From positions 2,046,001-2,110,000 of the forward strand of contig JARKIF010000008.1 of assembly GCA_029378245.1 (NCBI GenBank): 64,000 bases of DNA, in the 5' to 3' direction. A model generated the notes under the pieces. It ran no database searches. It saw only the letters and a list, made by a program, of their open reading frames with translations, and was not told the DNA's origin. Position numbers and translations under genes: made by a program. Numbering within the stretch: position 1 is the stretch's first letter; every line of letters begins with the position of its first letter. Of this stretch, positions 54,779 to 64,000 are shown one piece after another. This DNA comes from Roridomyces roridus. Its lineage: Eukaryota > Basidiomycota > Agaricomycetes > Agaricales > Mycenaceae.

Positions 54779-55867
54779 TTCTTGGTGTTGGTTAGAACGC
54801 TTCGTACGTATATATAATTGGTGCAATCTGTTGTTTATATGTTCACTCCCTACTCCCTACTCTTTCTCTCACTTTTCTTTTGATAATCTTGTTTGGCAGT
54901 TAGCATTGGAATGGCATACATAGTGGCATGTACGTAGTTTGGTTAGTTTTTCTACATGGGCCGGGGACAAGTCGCAAAAAGGCGGTGTGGAGCGCGGGAG
55001 CCTGAGTTTCCGAGTGGGAAGGGATTGGTAAGTACAAGTAAATTTCAATTGCGCGGAGGATTTGCGGCAAGTAGGAACCAACGCCAACAATCACTCCGTC
55101 AGTCTTGACGTCGACGTTTTCCGTTTGTTTCTCGCCAATGGGCTGAAATCCCTCATCCGGCGAGTCAGGAGGGCAAGGAGATCATTGATTCATGGGTAGG
55201 AAAACGGCAAAACAGGCAGCGGCTCCCTGGAAATTAAATGGTTCGTGAGATGGACATCCTGTGTGCGTTTTTCGTCTTCAAGTTGTTTTCGCTGTTTTCG
55301 AGATACTTTGCGAGGAAGAGGAAGAGAACCAGCCATAGCAGTCGCAGTCTATGCACCCGCGGATAGGTAAGTAGAGTACTTGAGTAAAAGCGGGAAGGCT
55401 TTTTCGGCATGTGCTTGAAAGTTGATCCCCGTCCCGTCTCACACTTGACCACCCTCGGCGCCATTAGTAGCTGCGGCCCTTCTTTTCATTAATAACGGCC
55501 ATAGAAGTTCGAACACCTGAAGCCACTCACAATTCCCGCACGACGAGTCTAAATCTTAAGTCGAAGTGGAAAGGGCTTGACGATTCCATTGGCTTGAGAT
55601 TCAAAACACTGGCATTGGGATTACAATTTGCGTCTATCTTTTGTAAGTATGTTCTGCTAGGGTTCTTTGGAGGGCTTGATGGGTACAACAGGTTGGGGTA
55701 CAAGAACAACAACAATGCGAGGAAGGAACTGTCCGCATAGACAGGGAGAGCCGGGTAGCGGGGTAGCGAATGGCGATGCTTTGATGAGATGATCGAAGGA
55801 GATTGGATGAAAGAAGATTGGATGGACGGGATGAATGGGGTGGACGGAAAGCCGAGGAGTGCCTAGC
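54779..55867. other. Convergent 3' spacer, 1.1 kb
   Basis: Between the CDC4 stop and the stop of the minus-strand gene. AT-rich near 54815-54890. No gene, repeat or element recognised. Confidence 0.4.
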
Positions 55868-57195
55868 CTACTCCCCAGGCGGGACGCTCCTACTCCGTCC
55901 AGATCCCGATCCACCAGTCGAATGACGTCTATGTAAGCGTCTGCCCCCGCGGGATGAACCCCGAGATGAGTCACGGTCACCCCCCGACGACGGCGAGAAC
56001 GCATGCAAGCTCTTTTGCAGCAGACGCTGGAAAAAGGGCTTTTTCAAGCTACTCCCCGAGCGGGGCGAAGTGGGTGAGCGTGAGTGGGCGGTGGACGATG
56101 AGGTGTATAAGGTCGATGAGGCATCGGGTGTGTGCTGGGTAGAGGAAAATGAAGATGAGTCTGAATGTCTTGCGGAGGGCTCACAATTACATGGACGCGT
56201 TGTCCCGGTTGGGGCATGACATAGTACGTGCCACCAGAGTCATTGCTACCAACTGAGGAAGAGGACGAGGCGGGGCTACGCTGCCTCGCACGAGAGTGCG
56301 ATCGGTGATGCCCGTGGGGCGTCCTCGAGCCTGAACGCCTCTCTTCCTCGACGGTTGACATGTGCGCCGTTGAAGGCGCCATCACGGAGGGGTACGGGGT
56401 CGGGTTTTTTGGTGGATAGTGCGAATAGTGGGCAGAGGGAACGGGTGCAGAGTGACTGTAAATCATGCCGTTGGGACCCATGTTCGGTGGATGGGTATAT
56501 ATCGCAGGTGGCGCATAATGCGGTCTCGAGCGGTGAGAGGGAGCATAGACTATGGGCGGTGGAGCTCGTCGTCGTCGTCCGTGAGAGCCATCTGACCCAG
56601 AGGCAGGGTGTCCCCACGCCTGCGGATGAGGCTGGGAGAATGTAACGAGAGGACCAGGGTGTGGAAGCGGCCCCGGAAGACCGGCCATTGGCGGCATGGC
56701 TGGTATAGGCTCCTGCGCTTGGGAGAAGGCATCGCGAGGGAGGGACTTGGAGCGCGAATGGGAGGATTTGGGCAAGCCAGCAGATGGCAGGACGCGAATT
56801 TCCTCAGGAACACGTGGGGCGCCACGACCATGATGAGACCCCGAATGCGATTGAGGTGGCGTCGGTAGCGTGTGAGAACGCTGCTCCCGCGGACGCGACT
56901 TTGATTTATGGTGGCGATCGTCTGGAGGCGTGCCGTAGGGATAAGGTATAGGCTCGTCCGGTCTGCCATCTGTGTACCGCAGCACCATCTTTGGTGGAAC
57001 AGAGTGGGTGCTCCCTACATCGGAAGGAGGGGAGATGGGGACAGCAAAGTCCGGGTCCTCGAGAATGGATGGGGGAATCGAGGGCGAGTAGCAATCCTCG
57101 GGGGGCTCTGCGCGAGAATGAACCCAATACTTGGTGCGCTCCTTGCTGGACAGATAATCTCGAATGGCCTGCGACGAAGTCGTGTATTCGGTCAT
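55868..57195 (-). CDS. Conserved low-complexity basic protein, unknown function
   Basis: Model: 57195..56185, 56134..55868; 425 residues. MTEYTTSSQAIRDYLSSKER opens it; MVLRYTDGRPDEPIPYPYG and a long His/Ser/Pro/Arg-rich middle follow, then YYVMPQPGQRVHVI. The intron (56184-56135) was chosen because it puts KKPFFQRLLQKSL and a C-terminal GGRRLHRRHSTGG in frame; the unspliced frame would stop earlier. Proteins with this N-terminus and this PFFQR-type end are, to my recollection, common and unnamed in Agaricomycetes. Likely intrinsically disordered; location unknown. Confidence 0.72.
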
Positions 57196-58884
57196 CGAGA
57201 CAAAGGAGGAGAAGCTAGCCGAAGTTCGGAGGGTTGTGGACCGAAGAAGAAAGGGCGGACGTTTTCCGACGGGTCTTTATACTGGCTAAGTCCCCGGCCC
57301 TCGCCGTCCGGAGAGAAGCTGTTGATTGAGAGCCCGATATCACATCCCAGGTTTAGCAACATCAAGCCTCATGTTTTCGGTGAGGCTGCCGTGGAGGCAC
57401 ACATGGCCAATTCAGGCTTTCAGTCGTGGGTAGGTAGACCTTGAAGAGTGCAGTGCAAGGCCATCGTCAGCAGCAGTGCCAGCAGTTTTACAGATAGAAG
57501 AAAAATAAGAGAGAGAGACGGGCACGGTGTTTACATAACAAAGAAAAGATATTCAAATTCATTGTACTGGACGTATAGACATCTGCGAGAATCGGGGTCA
57601 TTTGTCCATGCCAAATGACGCGCGGGACAGCCCAAGGTCCAGGGCAAGTCGCGTGCAAAGTAATTTTACGTGGAGCAGGACAGCCAAATCCCAAATCCTG
57701 CCTCGGTCCTGGGCGCGCGGCCGTTACAACAGTCGCAATGGGGTTGGGGGTATGAAATCCCTGCACAGATTGAATCCAAATGAACGCATGCACCCACGGA
57801 CGCGTCAGACGACGGCTCTGGTATGTAGGAGGAAATGAAATCAGTCCTCTCACCGTCGCCTTTATTATTCGCGGTCGTCCTTGCAACGGACAAAGGACGG
57901 TGTTAGAACTTTTTGTTCCGGGACAGAGGCCACGCGATGTGAGCTCGGGACAGGCCCATTTTACGTTGCAAGGAAAGCCATTATGCAGCGCCAGTAGCTG
58001 CAATGACAGTTATCATGCAGCTAACGTGGGATAGAAAAATCCTTCTTGTGGGTGAAAACCTTGAGCACAATTGAGCCGATGTCAGTCCGGGTCAGGACGT
58101 CCCAAGGAGACAAGAGAGTAGGTGATGCGGATGCTTCGGACATAGGCGCACGTTTATCTTGCATCTTGGTCAAGCACGCGAGACGATCGAGGAGGAGGCA
58201 GTGGAGGAGATGCTTCATCTCATACCGAATGCTGGGTGCTGGCAACTCGAATGTCTTGATAACAGCGATCGTGAGCTGGCAATAAGCCCTCGCCCGAAGC
58301 AAGCGGGTATGGGTGGTAGGTCACCATGAACGCCGGGCTTGTATTATCCGCGGATTAATGTACTTGCAATTGAGCGCCAGGGGATGTCGCATAGACCGCC
58401 TGAGGATCGAGATTGCCAGTGGATGTTCAAAAAGCAGACAGCACAGGAGTTGCAGATAGACGAGTCCAGTTCCTTGGAGTTCCCAGAAGCGCTCGGATAC
58501 GGTTTTGATCTTCATTAAAATTCTGGCAAGCCATTCGATCGATATCCTCCGAGGCAGGTGGAATTCGGACTTGTCTCCAGGTCTAAATCAAGGAGAGGCA
58601 AAAGATAGGGATCAACAAGGGAGCCTCCATGGGCAACCTTCAGGCCTTCCAGAGCAGTGGAAAATAATTTCGACGGGATAATGAAATTATGCAGTCCAGT
58701 ATGAATCGTGGTGAGAAATGTTGGAAATCGGAGTTGTGTAGCGGAAAGGTGTTCTTGGTCCGATCTTGGTCGACACTCTGCCCTTCAGCGCTTCAGCTAT
58801 GGTCACGGTGGTTCGAAGCAAGAGAAATCGACATCAAATGATCCCAGTCAAATTTGGTGCACAAATAACGCGTTCAGGACCACC
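57196..58884. other. 1.7-kb divergent spacer
   Basis: Separates the minus-strand basic protein from the PWWP gene. A possible decayed gene lies at 58030-58700 (separate entry). The remainder shows no gene. Confidence 0.4.
58030..58700 (-). pseudogene. Possible decayed gene fragment, minus strand
   Basis: Several short frames read like one split protein: KLFSTALEGLKVAHGG and DPYLLPLLDLDL near 58690-58590, RISIEWLARILMKIKTVSER near 58545-58490, RRSMRHPLALNCKYI, then LTIAVIKTFELPAPSIRYEM near 58290-58220 ending at 58021. I could not join them into one frame with good splice sites. The composition is protein-like but the family is unknown. Confidence 0.3.
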
Positions 58885-61291
58885 ATGTCCTCGAGTCGCA
58901 CTCGCGCTTTGGGCCGTCAGGCAGCAACCAACGCCTCTCTCAAATTCGAGGCGCAGCTCATGTCCTCCCCAAACTCGTCACCGAGTAAATCCGACGGTGG
59001 AACCCCAGCAAAGAGACGCGCAAAGAGCCGCGGCGGCGCGGGTGTCAAGAGCCAACCAGCAGCCAAGTCAGCGAGACGTCCTCCTCTCCAAACAGCCCCG
59101 AAATCCCAGCTGGCCCGCAGAAAACGCGCAGTGTCCCTGGATTCACGGAGGTCTGATAACGACGAGTCGTCCGACCTCACTTCGCTGTCTGCTGCATCCG
59201 AGACCCCGCTGCAAACCTCTTCCTGGTTAGACAACACGTCCCAATTCTCCAAAAACTATGTATTCGTGCTACTCGACTTTCATGGCCAGGTCTGCGGACT
59301 GGACGATGAGGATGACGGGGAGGAACGCATCTGGTGGCCAGGCGTCGTGCGTCTTCGTTCAGCAGCTTGTCATTCATAGCTTACACACTGCATATAGGTT
59401 TCTCCTGCCGCAGACTCTACGTATCGCGTCCAGCTGTTCGGAACCATCGCGTCACTGCCCCCGAATGCTCTCGTCGAGATGGACTCTCCTCATGAAGGAA
59501 ACATCTTGCCCATCTGCAAGGATGGCACGGAGGACAAGAAGGAGAAGGACCACATCCAGTTCACGACTCCGAAATACGTCGTATCTGGGCAGTCCCCCAG
59601 GAAACGCCAACGACTCGATCGGTCGGATTTGGAGGCTCAGTGGCAAGCAGCACTGTCCGACGTCGTCACGTACATCCTAGCGAACGAGGTTCCAAGCATT
59701 AATTTCCTTGGCAGCATATCCAAGATCCAGCTCAACGATACGAAAAGCCTTGTCATGGAGGTCGACGCAGCGGCGCCTGCAGAGATGGAAGAGATGTCAG
59801 ACACGGATAGCGACCCCGACTGGACTGCTCCACCTGCAGACATTTCTCTGGAGATTCCCGGAGAGCTCGTCCTTGCTCGCGACAAGAAGAAAAAGTACTG
59901 GCCAGCGCGCATAACGGATTACGTACCGCCGCCGAATCGACACACCCTCCCTCAGTATCGAATAGTGTGGTTGGACAACAGCACTGGTATCGTTACGCGC
60001 GCCGAGTTTTACGCGTACCAGGACGATGGGTTTGGAACGTGCTCGATGGGGCAATGGGAGAGCGAGTATCAGGAAGTGGTTAACGATGAAGAAGAGGACG
60101 AGCCGAAAGAGGACGATAGGGGTGAAAGTCCCGAACCCAGCAACCCGGCGCCGAGCAGCGGAGACTTTGAGCAGCTGTCGGTGCATGAGCAGTTTGTGTA
60201 TGTCAAGCCGGTTTTGACTGCCATCTTGCGGGACAAGTACGAGCCAGCACGAGAAGGCAGCAACAAATATTTCGGCGGCGGGAAAAGGAGGCAGGAGGTG
60301 GTGAAGGATGCGGGGGCGCGAGGGTTGATGGATCCCAGAGACGTGGAGATGTTCAAAAAGTGCTTGGAGGAGTGGTGTCTGCGACGGCCGGCCGTTGGCA
60401 AGAGGGATGAAGAGGCTGATGTCGCAGGTGGCGCCGACGACGCAACTCCCACTCCGAACGTGAAGGCGGTTATCCCTCTTCCGGTTGTCGAGGTAGCTCC
60501 TGAGGTTTGTCTCTTTATTCTCCAGATTGAGTTTTCCTTATATTTTACAGGTCATTGACGCCGCGCTTCAGGTATGCATTGACCATGTCTCGCGAACCTC
60601 GCTGATCCCACGTAGGAAACCCTTTGTTCTCCACCCTCGCCGACGGAGACTTCCCGGATCGAGTGCCCCTCATCTCCTGCTCTGCCACCACCATCGTCTT
60701 CGTTGGCCACTCTTGAAAGTACTCCCGAGGTAAATTACATTTGATGCAGCGAACAGCGCATTGACTTTTTATCTCAGCTCGACGAGATGGTAGAAGCCAA
60801 GGACGTTCCCTCACCCACGTCGGCCGGAGAGGATATCGACCCATTCGACACGTCTTCCATCTTGAGCGAGGCGTCTGACGTCTCCAGTCTTTTGCTTTCC
60901 GCTCGCAAGAAGGAAAAGTCACCGCGGCAGGTCGGATGCCCCGCATACGAGGCACTCTCGGAATTCGAAAAAGCGGATGTAAGCATACTATATCTGTTTG
61001 CGCTTCCAGAACTAAGATGGCTTGCAGTATTGTCTGAATGTACTACTTCCACAACTTATTATTCAGGTGCTGCTGTGGCGCACGGGTGCACGTACCTCGG
61101 TTGCGTTGCTGGCACTGGAGGAGGAGGCGAGGCTGAATGCGGTGGGCGTGGCCGAGAGAGCCAAGACTGACTGGGTGTTTGACGTCAGGAGGTTGCGAGC
61201 GCAGAAGGAGAAGGAGATGGGGCTGATGAAGGAGGTTGAGGAGGTTAGTACTAGCCGGAGGGGACGGACGAGGAACAGAAGGGAACGCTGA
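58885..61291 (+). CDS. PWWP-domain nuclear protein
   Basis: Model: 58885..59346, 59398..60504, 60551..60571, 60616..60729, 60778..60978, 61067..61291; 709 residues, all exons in phase. A basic, Ser-rich N-terminus (TPAKRRAKSRGG, SQLARRKRAVS) is followed by IWWPGVV at about 150. A PWWP domain lies at about 308-375 (GELVLARDKKKKYWPARITD ... YRIVWLDNSTGIVTRAEFYAY), a chromatin-reading fold that binds methylated histone H3 and DNA. Acidic stretches and a helical, Arg/Lys-rich C-terminus (ARTSVALLALEEEARLNAVG, RRLRAQKEKEM) complete it. One exon is only 21 nt (VIDAALQ). Partner complex unknown. Confidence 0.82.
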
Positions 61292-61422
61292 CACTGCTAT
61301 CGCTGTACCAATGGAAAATTAAATTATTTATTATTTCGGAATTATTTTCGGCTGTTTTCTCCATCTCTCTCGGTCTAAATTCTGCTGCCACGTTTGCGTT
61401 CCTCGGGCTCCAGGCAGGATAA

Positions 61423-63706
61423 ATGCCTCCCCAATCCGACGAGTGGTACTCGGGGCGCTATTTCGGCATCGTCATCGACGCGGGCTCGTCTGGATCGCGG
61501 ATTCAAGTTTACAGTTGGAAGGACCCAAAGGCGTTGACAATCACCAAGGGAAGCGCGTTGGCCAACTCGTTACCCAAAGTCGAGAAGGGCGCGCCTGACG
61601 GCGTTGACTGGATGACCAAGGTCGACCCAGGTACGTTGTGCTTTTACGCGCTGTGGCTCTTCATTCATTTCATTTCTGTGCAAAGGAATCTCTTCATTCG
61701 CAGACGACCCCGAGTCTATTGCAGAGCATTTACGACCACTCCTCCTTCACGCGCGTAAGCTCATTCCCCCGTCGCGCGCCAGCACCACCCCGCTCTTTTT
61801 ATTGGCAACGGCGGGGATGAGGCTACTACCGCCGGAGAAGCAGGCTCTGGTGCTTCAAAACGCGTGTACCTTTCTCAAGATGCATTCCGAGTTTCTCATC
61901 GAGGACCCCTCGGATGCGGGCCCTTGCGGGTCGAGCGTGCGGATTATCACGGGCGAGGAGGAGGGCTTGTTTGGCTGGATCGCTGTGAATTACCTCATGG
62001 ACGGCTTTCTGGACAAGACCCAGACGACGTATGGGTTCCTCGACATGGGCGGCGCGTCGACGCAGATTGCGTTTGAGCCCGACTCGAAGCAGGTGGACGA
62101 CCAAATGACGCTCATCGACGTGCAGTTGAGGCTGCTGAGCGGGGAGAACATCCACCACAAGGTTTTCGTCACTACTTGGCTTGGGTACGGCACGAACCAG
62201 GCTAGGGAGCGTTATGTCGGTCAGGCGATCAATGAACACGAGCAGACGCGACCCGAGGGCGGGAACGACGTCGTGCACGATCCGTGTCTTCCTGTGGACC
62301 TCGAACTCTCGGAGCAGCCGGTACATCTGGGACCCTCATCCGACCACGCCAAGAAGGTTCACAAACTCACTGGAACGGGCTCATTTGAGCAGTGCATGCA
62401 AAAGACGGCTCCGTTGCTCAATAAAACCAAACCATGTCCCGATACGCCATGCCTCATGAACGGCGTCCATGTCCCCGCTATCGACTTTTCCGTTTCCCAC
62501 TTTATCGGCGTCTCGGAGTACTGGTACTCGTCGGAGCACGTATTTGGATTGGGAGGCCCTTACGATTTTGTGCAATACGAGCGTGCTGCGTCAAAGTTTT
62601 GCTCGCGGCCTTGGGCTGGCATTCTCAAGGAACACGAGGAGGCGCGAGTGCAGCATCCGCACGCTGGTGATGGTGAGGTGGAAAAGGACGGGCAGGTTGT
62701 CGAGGTCGGGAACTGGGGTGACAAGGTCGAGATCTCGCGGCTCGAGATGCAGTGTTTCAAAGCTGCTTGGATTGCCAATGTCCTCCATGAGGGTATCGGC
62801 ATGCCCAGGATCATTGACGTCGGAGGCAACAATACGACGGATGGGGAGAAGGTTGCTGAGCAGGCGGAGAACAAGGGGCTGGGGAGACCGACCTTCCAGT
62901 CTGTTGATACCGTTGCCGATATGGCTATCAGCTGGACACTCGGGAAAATGGTTCTCGAAGCTAGCAAAGAAGTTGCGCCGATAGTCAAGAGCGACCCTCC
63001 ACTGGTGGACCCGCTGGATCAGCCCGAGAACAGCGATTCGCCCATCCAACCCATCCGACCGGATTTCAGCCTTGGCGCCATTGGCGACCGACTCGAAGCC
63101 CATCTGCCAAAGTCGCTAACGCGAAGTTCCCTCGGATTCTCCCCTGTCATCTTCCTCTTTTACACCATGCTGTTCTGCATGCTCATTCTCCTTACACTTC
63201 CCCTGTGGCGCCGCCTTCGCGCGGTTTGCTTGCGGATAATGCGCGATCGTAAAGGGTTGATGTTGGAAGAGGGCAAAATGAACGGCGGGTTCGCGTCTTT
63301 ACGGCCTCCATCACCCGGTTCCCGATGGTCTTTCCGGCGCCTCTTGTCTCTGGGTCGTTCAACCCCGCCCCATGGGCACCGCCCGTCGAATCTAGCCGTA
63401 CCGATGAACGGATTCAGCCCGACGACATTCTCCTACAGCCCACCAGCACCGCGTTCCCCAACCCGCTCCTCCTTGCCCGCGTCCGTGTACGCTTCCACAT
63501 CAGCTAGCTCGCGCTCACCGTCGCCTGCACCGAGCTTTTTGGATTTGCATGATGAGAATATGAACCTGAACCCGACGACGAATGGCTTGAGCGGGTTGAG
63601 CGCGCTCTCTGCGCGCTCGAGGAATTCGTCTCAGATGAATCTCTCGGTTATGGTACCGCGCTCGCGTGTGCCGTCTACGACTTCGCTGGGAGATGACCAC
63701 TATTGA
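61423..63706 (+). CDS. YND1: Golgi apyrase (GDA1/CD39 family), YND1-like
   Basis: Nucleoside di/triphosphatase of the Golgi lumen, which removes GDP and UDP left by glycosyl transfer. Model: 61423..61630, 61686..63706; 742 residues. Apyrase motifs: VIDAGSSGSRIQVY (about 17-30), LATAGMRLL (109-117), IITGEEEGLFGWIAVNYL (156-173), FLDMGGASTQIAFEP (187-201), then WLGYGTNQAR. A C-terminal transmembrane helix lies at about 553-580 (FSPVIFLFYTMLFCMLILL), followed by a Ser/Pro/Arg-rich cytoplasmic tail of 160 residues. The lack of an N-terminal anchor and the C-terminal TM match YND1 rather than GDA1. Confidence 0.92.
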
Positions 63707-64000
63707 TCGATGTAGTTGGTCGGTTGGTTGGTGGTCGAGTGTTTCGCTGAGCGCGTCACGTCACGTCACCGCGCTTGTGGCTTGGGATGGACGATGAGGT
63801 TCCCTCTGGCTACGTCTGCTGCAGCAGTACATAGCCCTTGCTGCTCACTTGCTACGCCCAGCAAGGGCAAAGAAGAGCGCTGGGCCTCCCTCTTATAGAA
63901 TACCTTGGGATGACGATACCGTACACTAATATATCGCTTTTGACAAAATCTCATTATATTACAAGGAAGAGCCCGCCCACTCCTCGCGCTTTATACGTAA
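63707..64000. other. 3' flank of the apyrase gene
   Basis: No gene seen. A short tandem GTCGGTTGGTTGGTGGTCG and repeated CGTCACGTCAC occur just after the stop. Confidence 0.4.

Noticed and set aside
54063..54923. 286-codon Arg/Met-rich frame overlapping the CDC4 tail
   Set aside because: Shifted frame of the CDC4 acidic and repeat-rich tail; no splice logic of its own.

Overview
The window reads as nuclear DNA of a mushroom-forming basidiomycete (Agaricomycete type). Genes are packed on both strands and cut by many introns of about 45-55 nt with GT-AG ends. The products fit this group: a CBM1-GH6 cellobiohydrolase, F-box proteins, a Zn2Cys6 regulator, serine/threonine-rich single-pass membrane proteins and GPI-anchored secreted proteins. 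All exon models were built by hand from reading frames, splice signals and family knowledge; no similarity search was run.

Left part, 1-33.3 kb, is mostly single-copy genes: the 3' part of a heparinase II/III-like gene, a low-complexity nuclear-looking protein, Cel6-type cellobiohydrolase (-), an SDR (-), an F-box protein (-), an NAD(P)-binding epimerase-like protein (+), the RNA helicase UPF1 (-), a second F-box protein (-), a Mid2-like membrane protein (+), a four-TM membrane protein (+), D-aminoacyl-tRNA deacylase (-) and a PPIL1-type cyclophilin (+) on a shared 107-bp promoter, then a Zn2Cys6 regulator (+). Two long stretches (21.4-23.8 and 25.6-29.8 kb) hold nothing I can recognise.

Middle part, 33.5-52 kb, is the striking region: an array of one gene family coding for small secreted, apparently GPI-anchored proteins of 181-225 residues. 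There are one intact plus-strand member, six intact minus-strand members, one frameshifted member, two degraded plus-strand members and two short 3' relics. They share a three-exon structure, a G-V-D...T-T-[WY] motif, a CX8-11C cysteine pair and a hydrophobic C-terminus. The spacers are duplicated too, and the promoter plus first codons of the flanking CDC4 gene were copied twice into the array. Three DNA elements with terminal inverted repeats sit in it: a 2.86-kb hAT-like element with an 8-bp target duplication and two small MITE-like elements. Paralogous empty sites are visible for two of the three.

Right part, 52-64 kb: CDC4 (F-box/WD40), a conserved low-complexity basic protein (-), a PWWP-domain protein (+) and a YND1-like apyrase (+). 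The single-copy genes do not form an obvious pathway. The cellulase and the heparinase-like gene fit a saprotrophic lifestyle, and the array looks like a fast-evolving set of cell-surface proteins.
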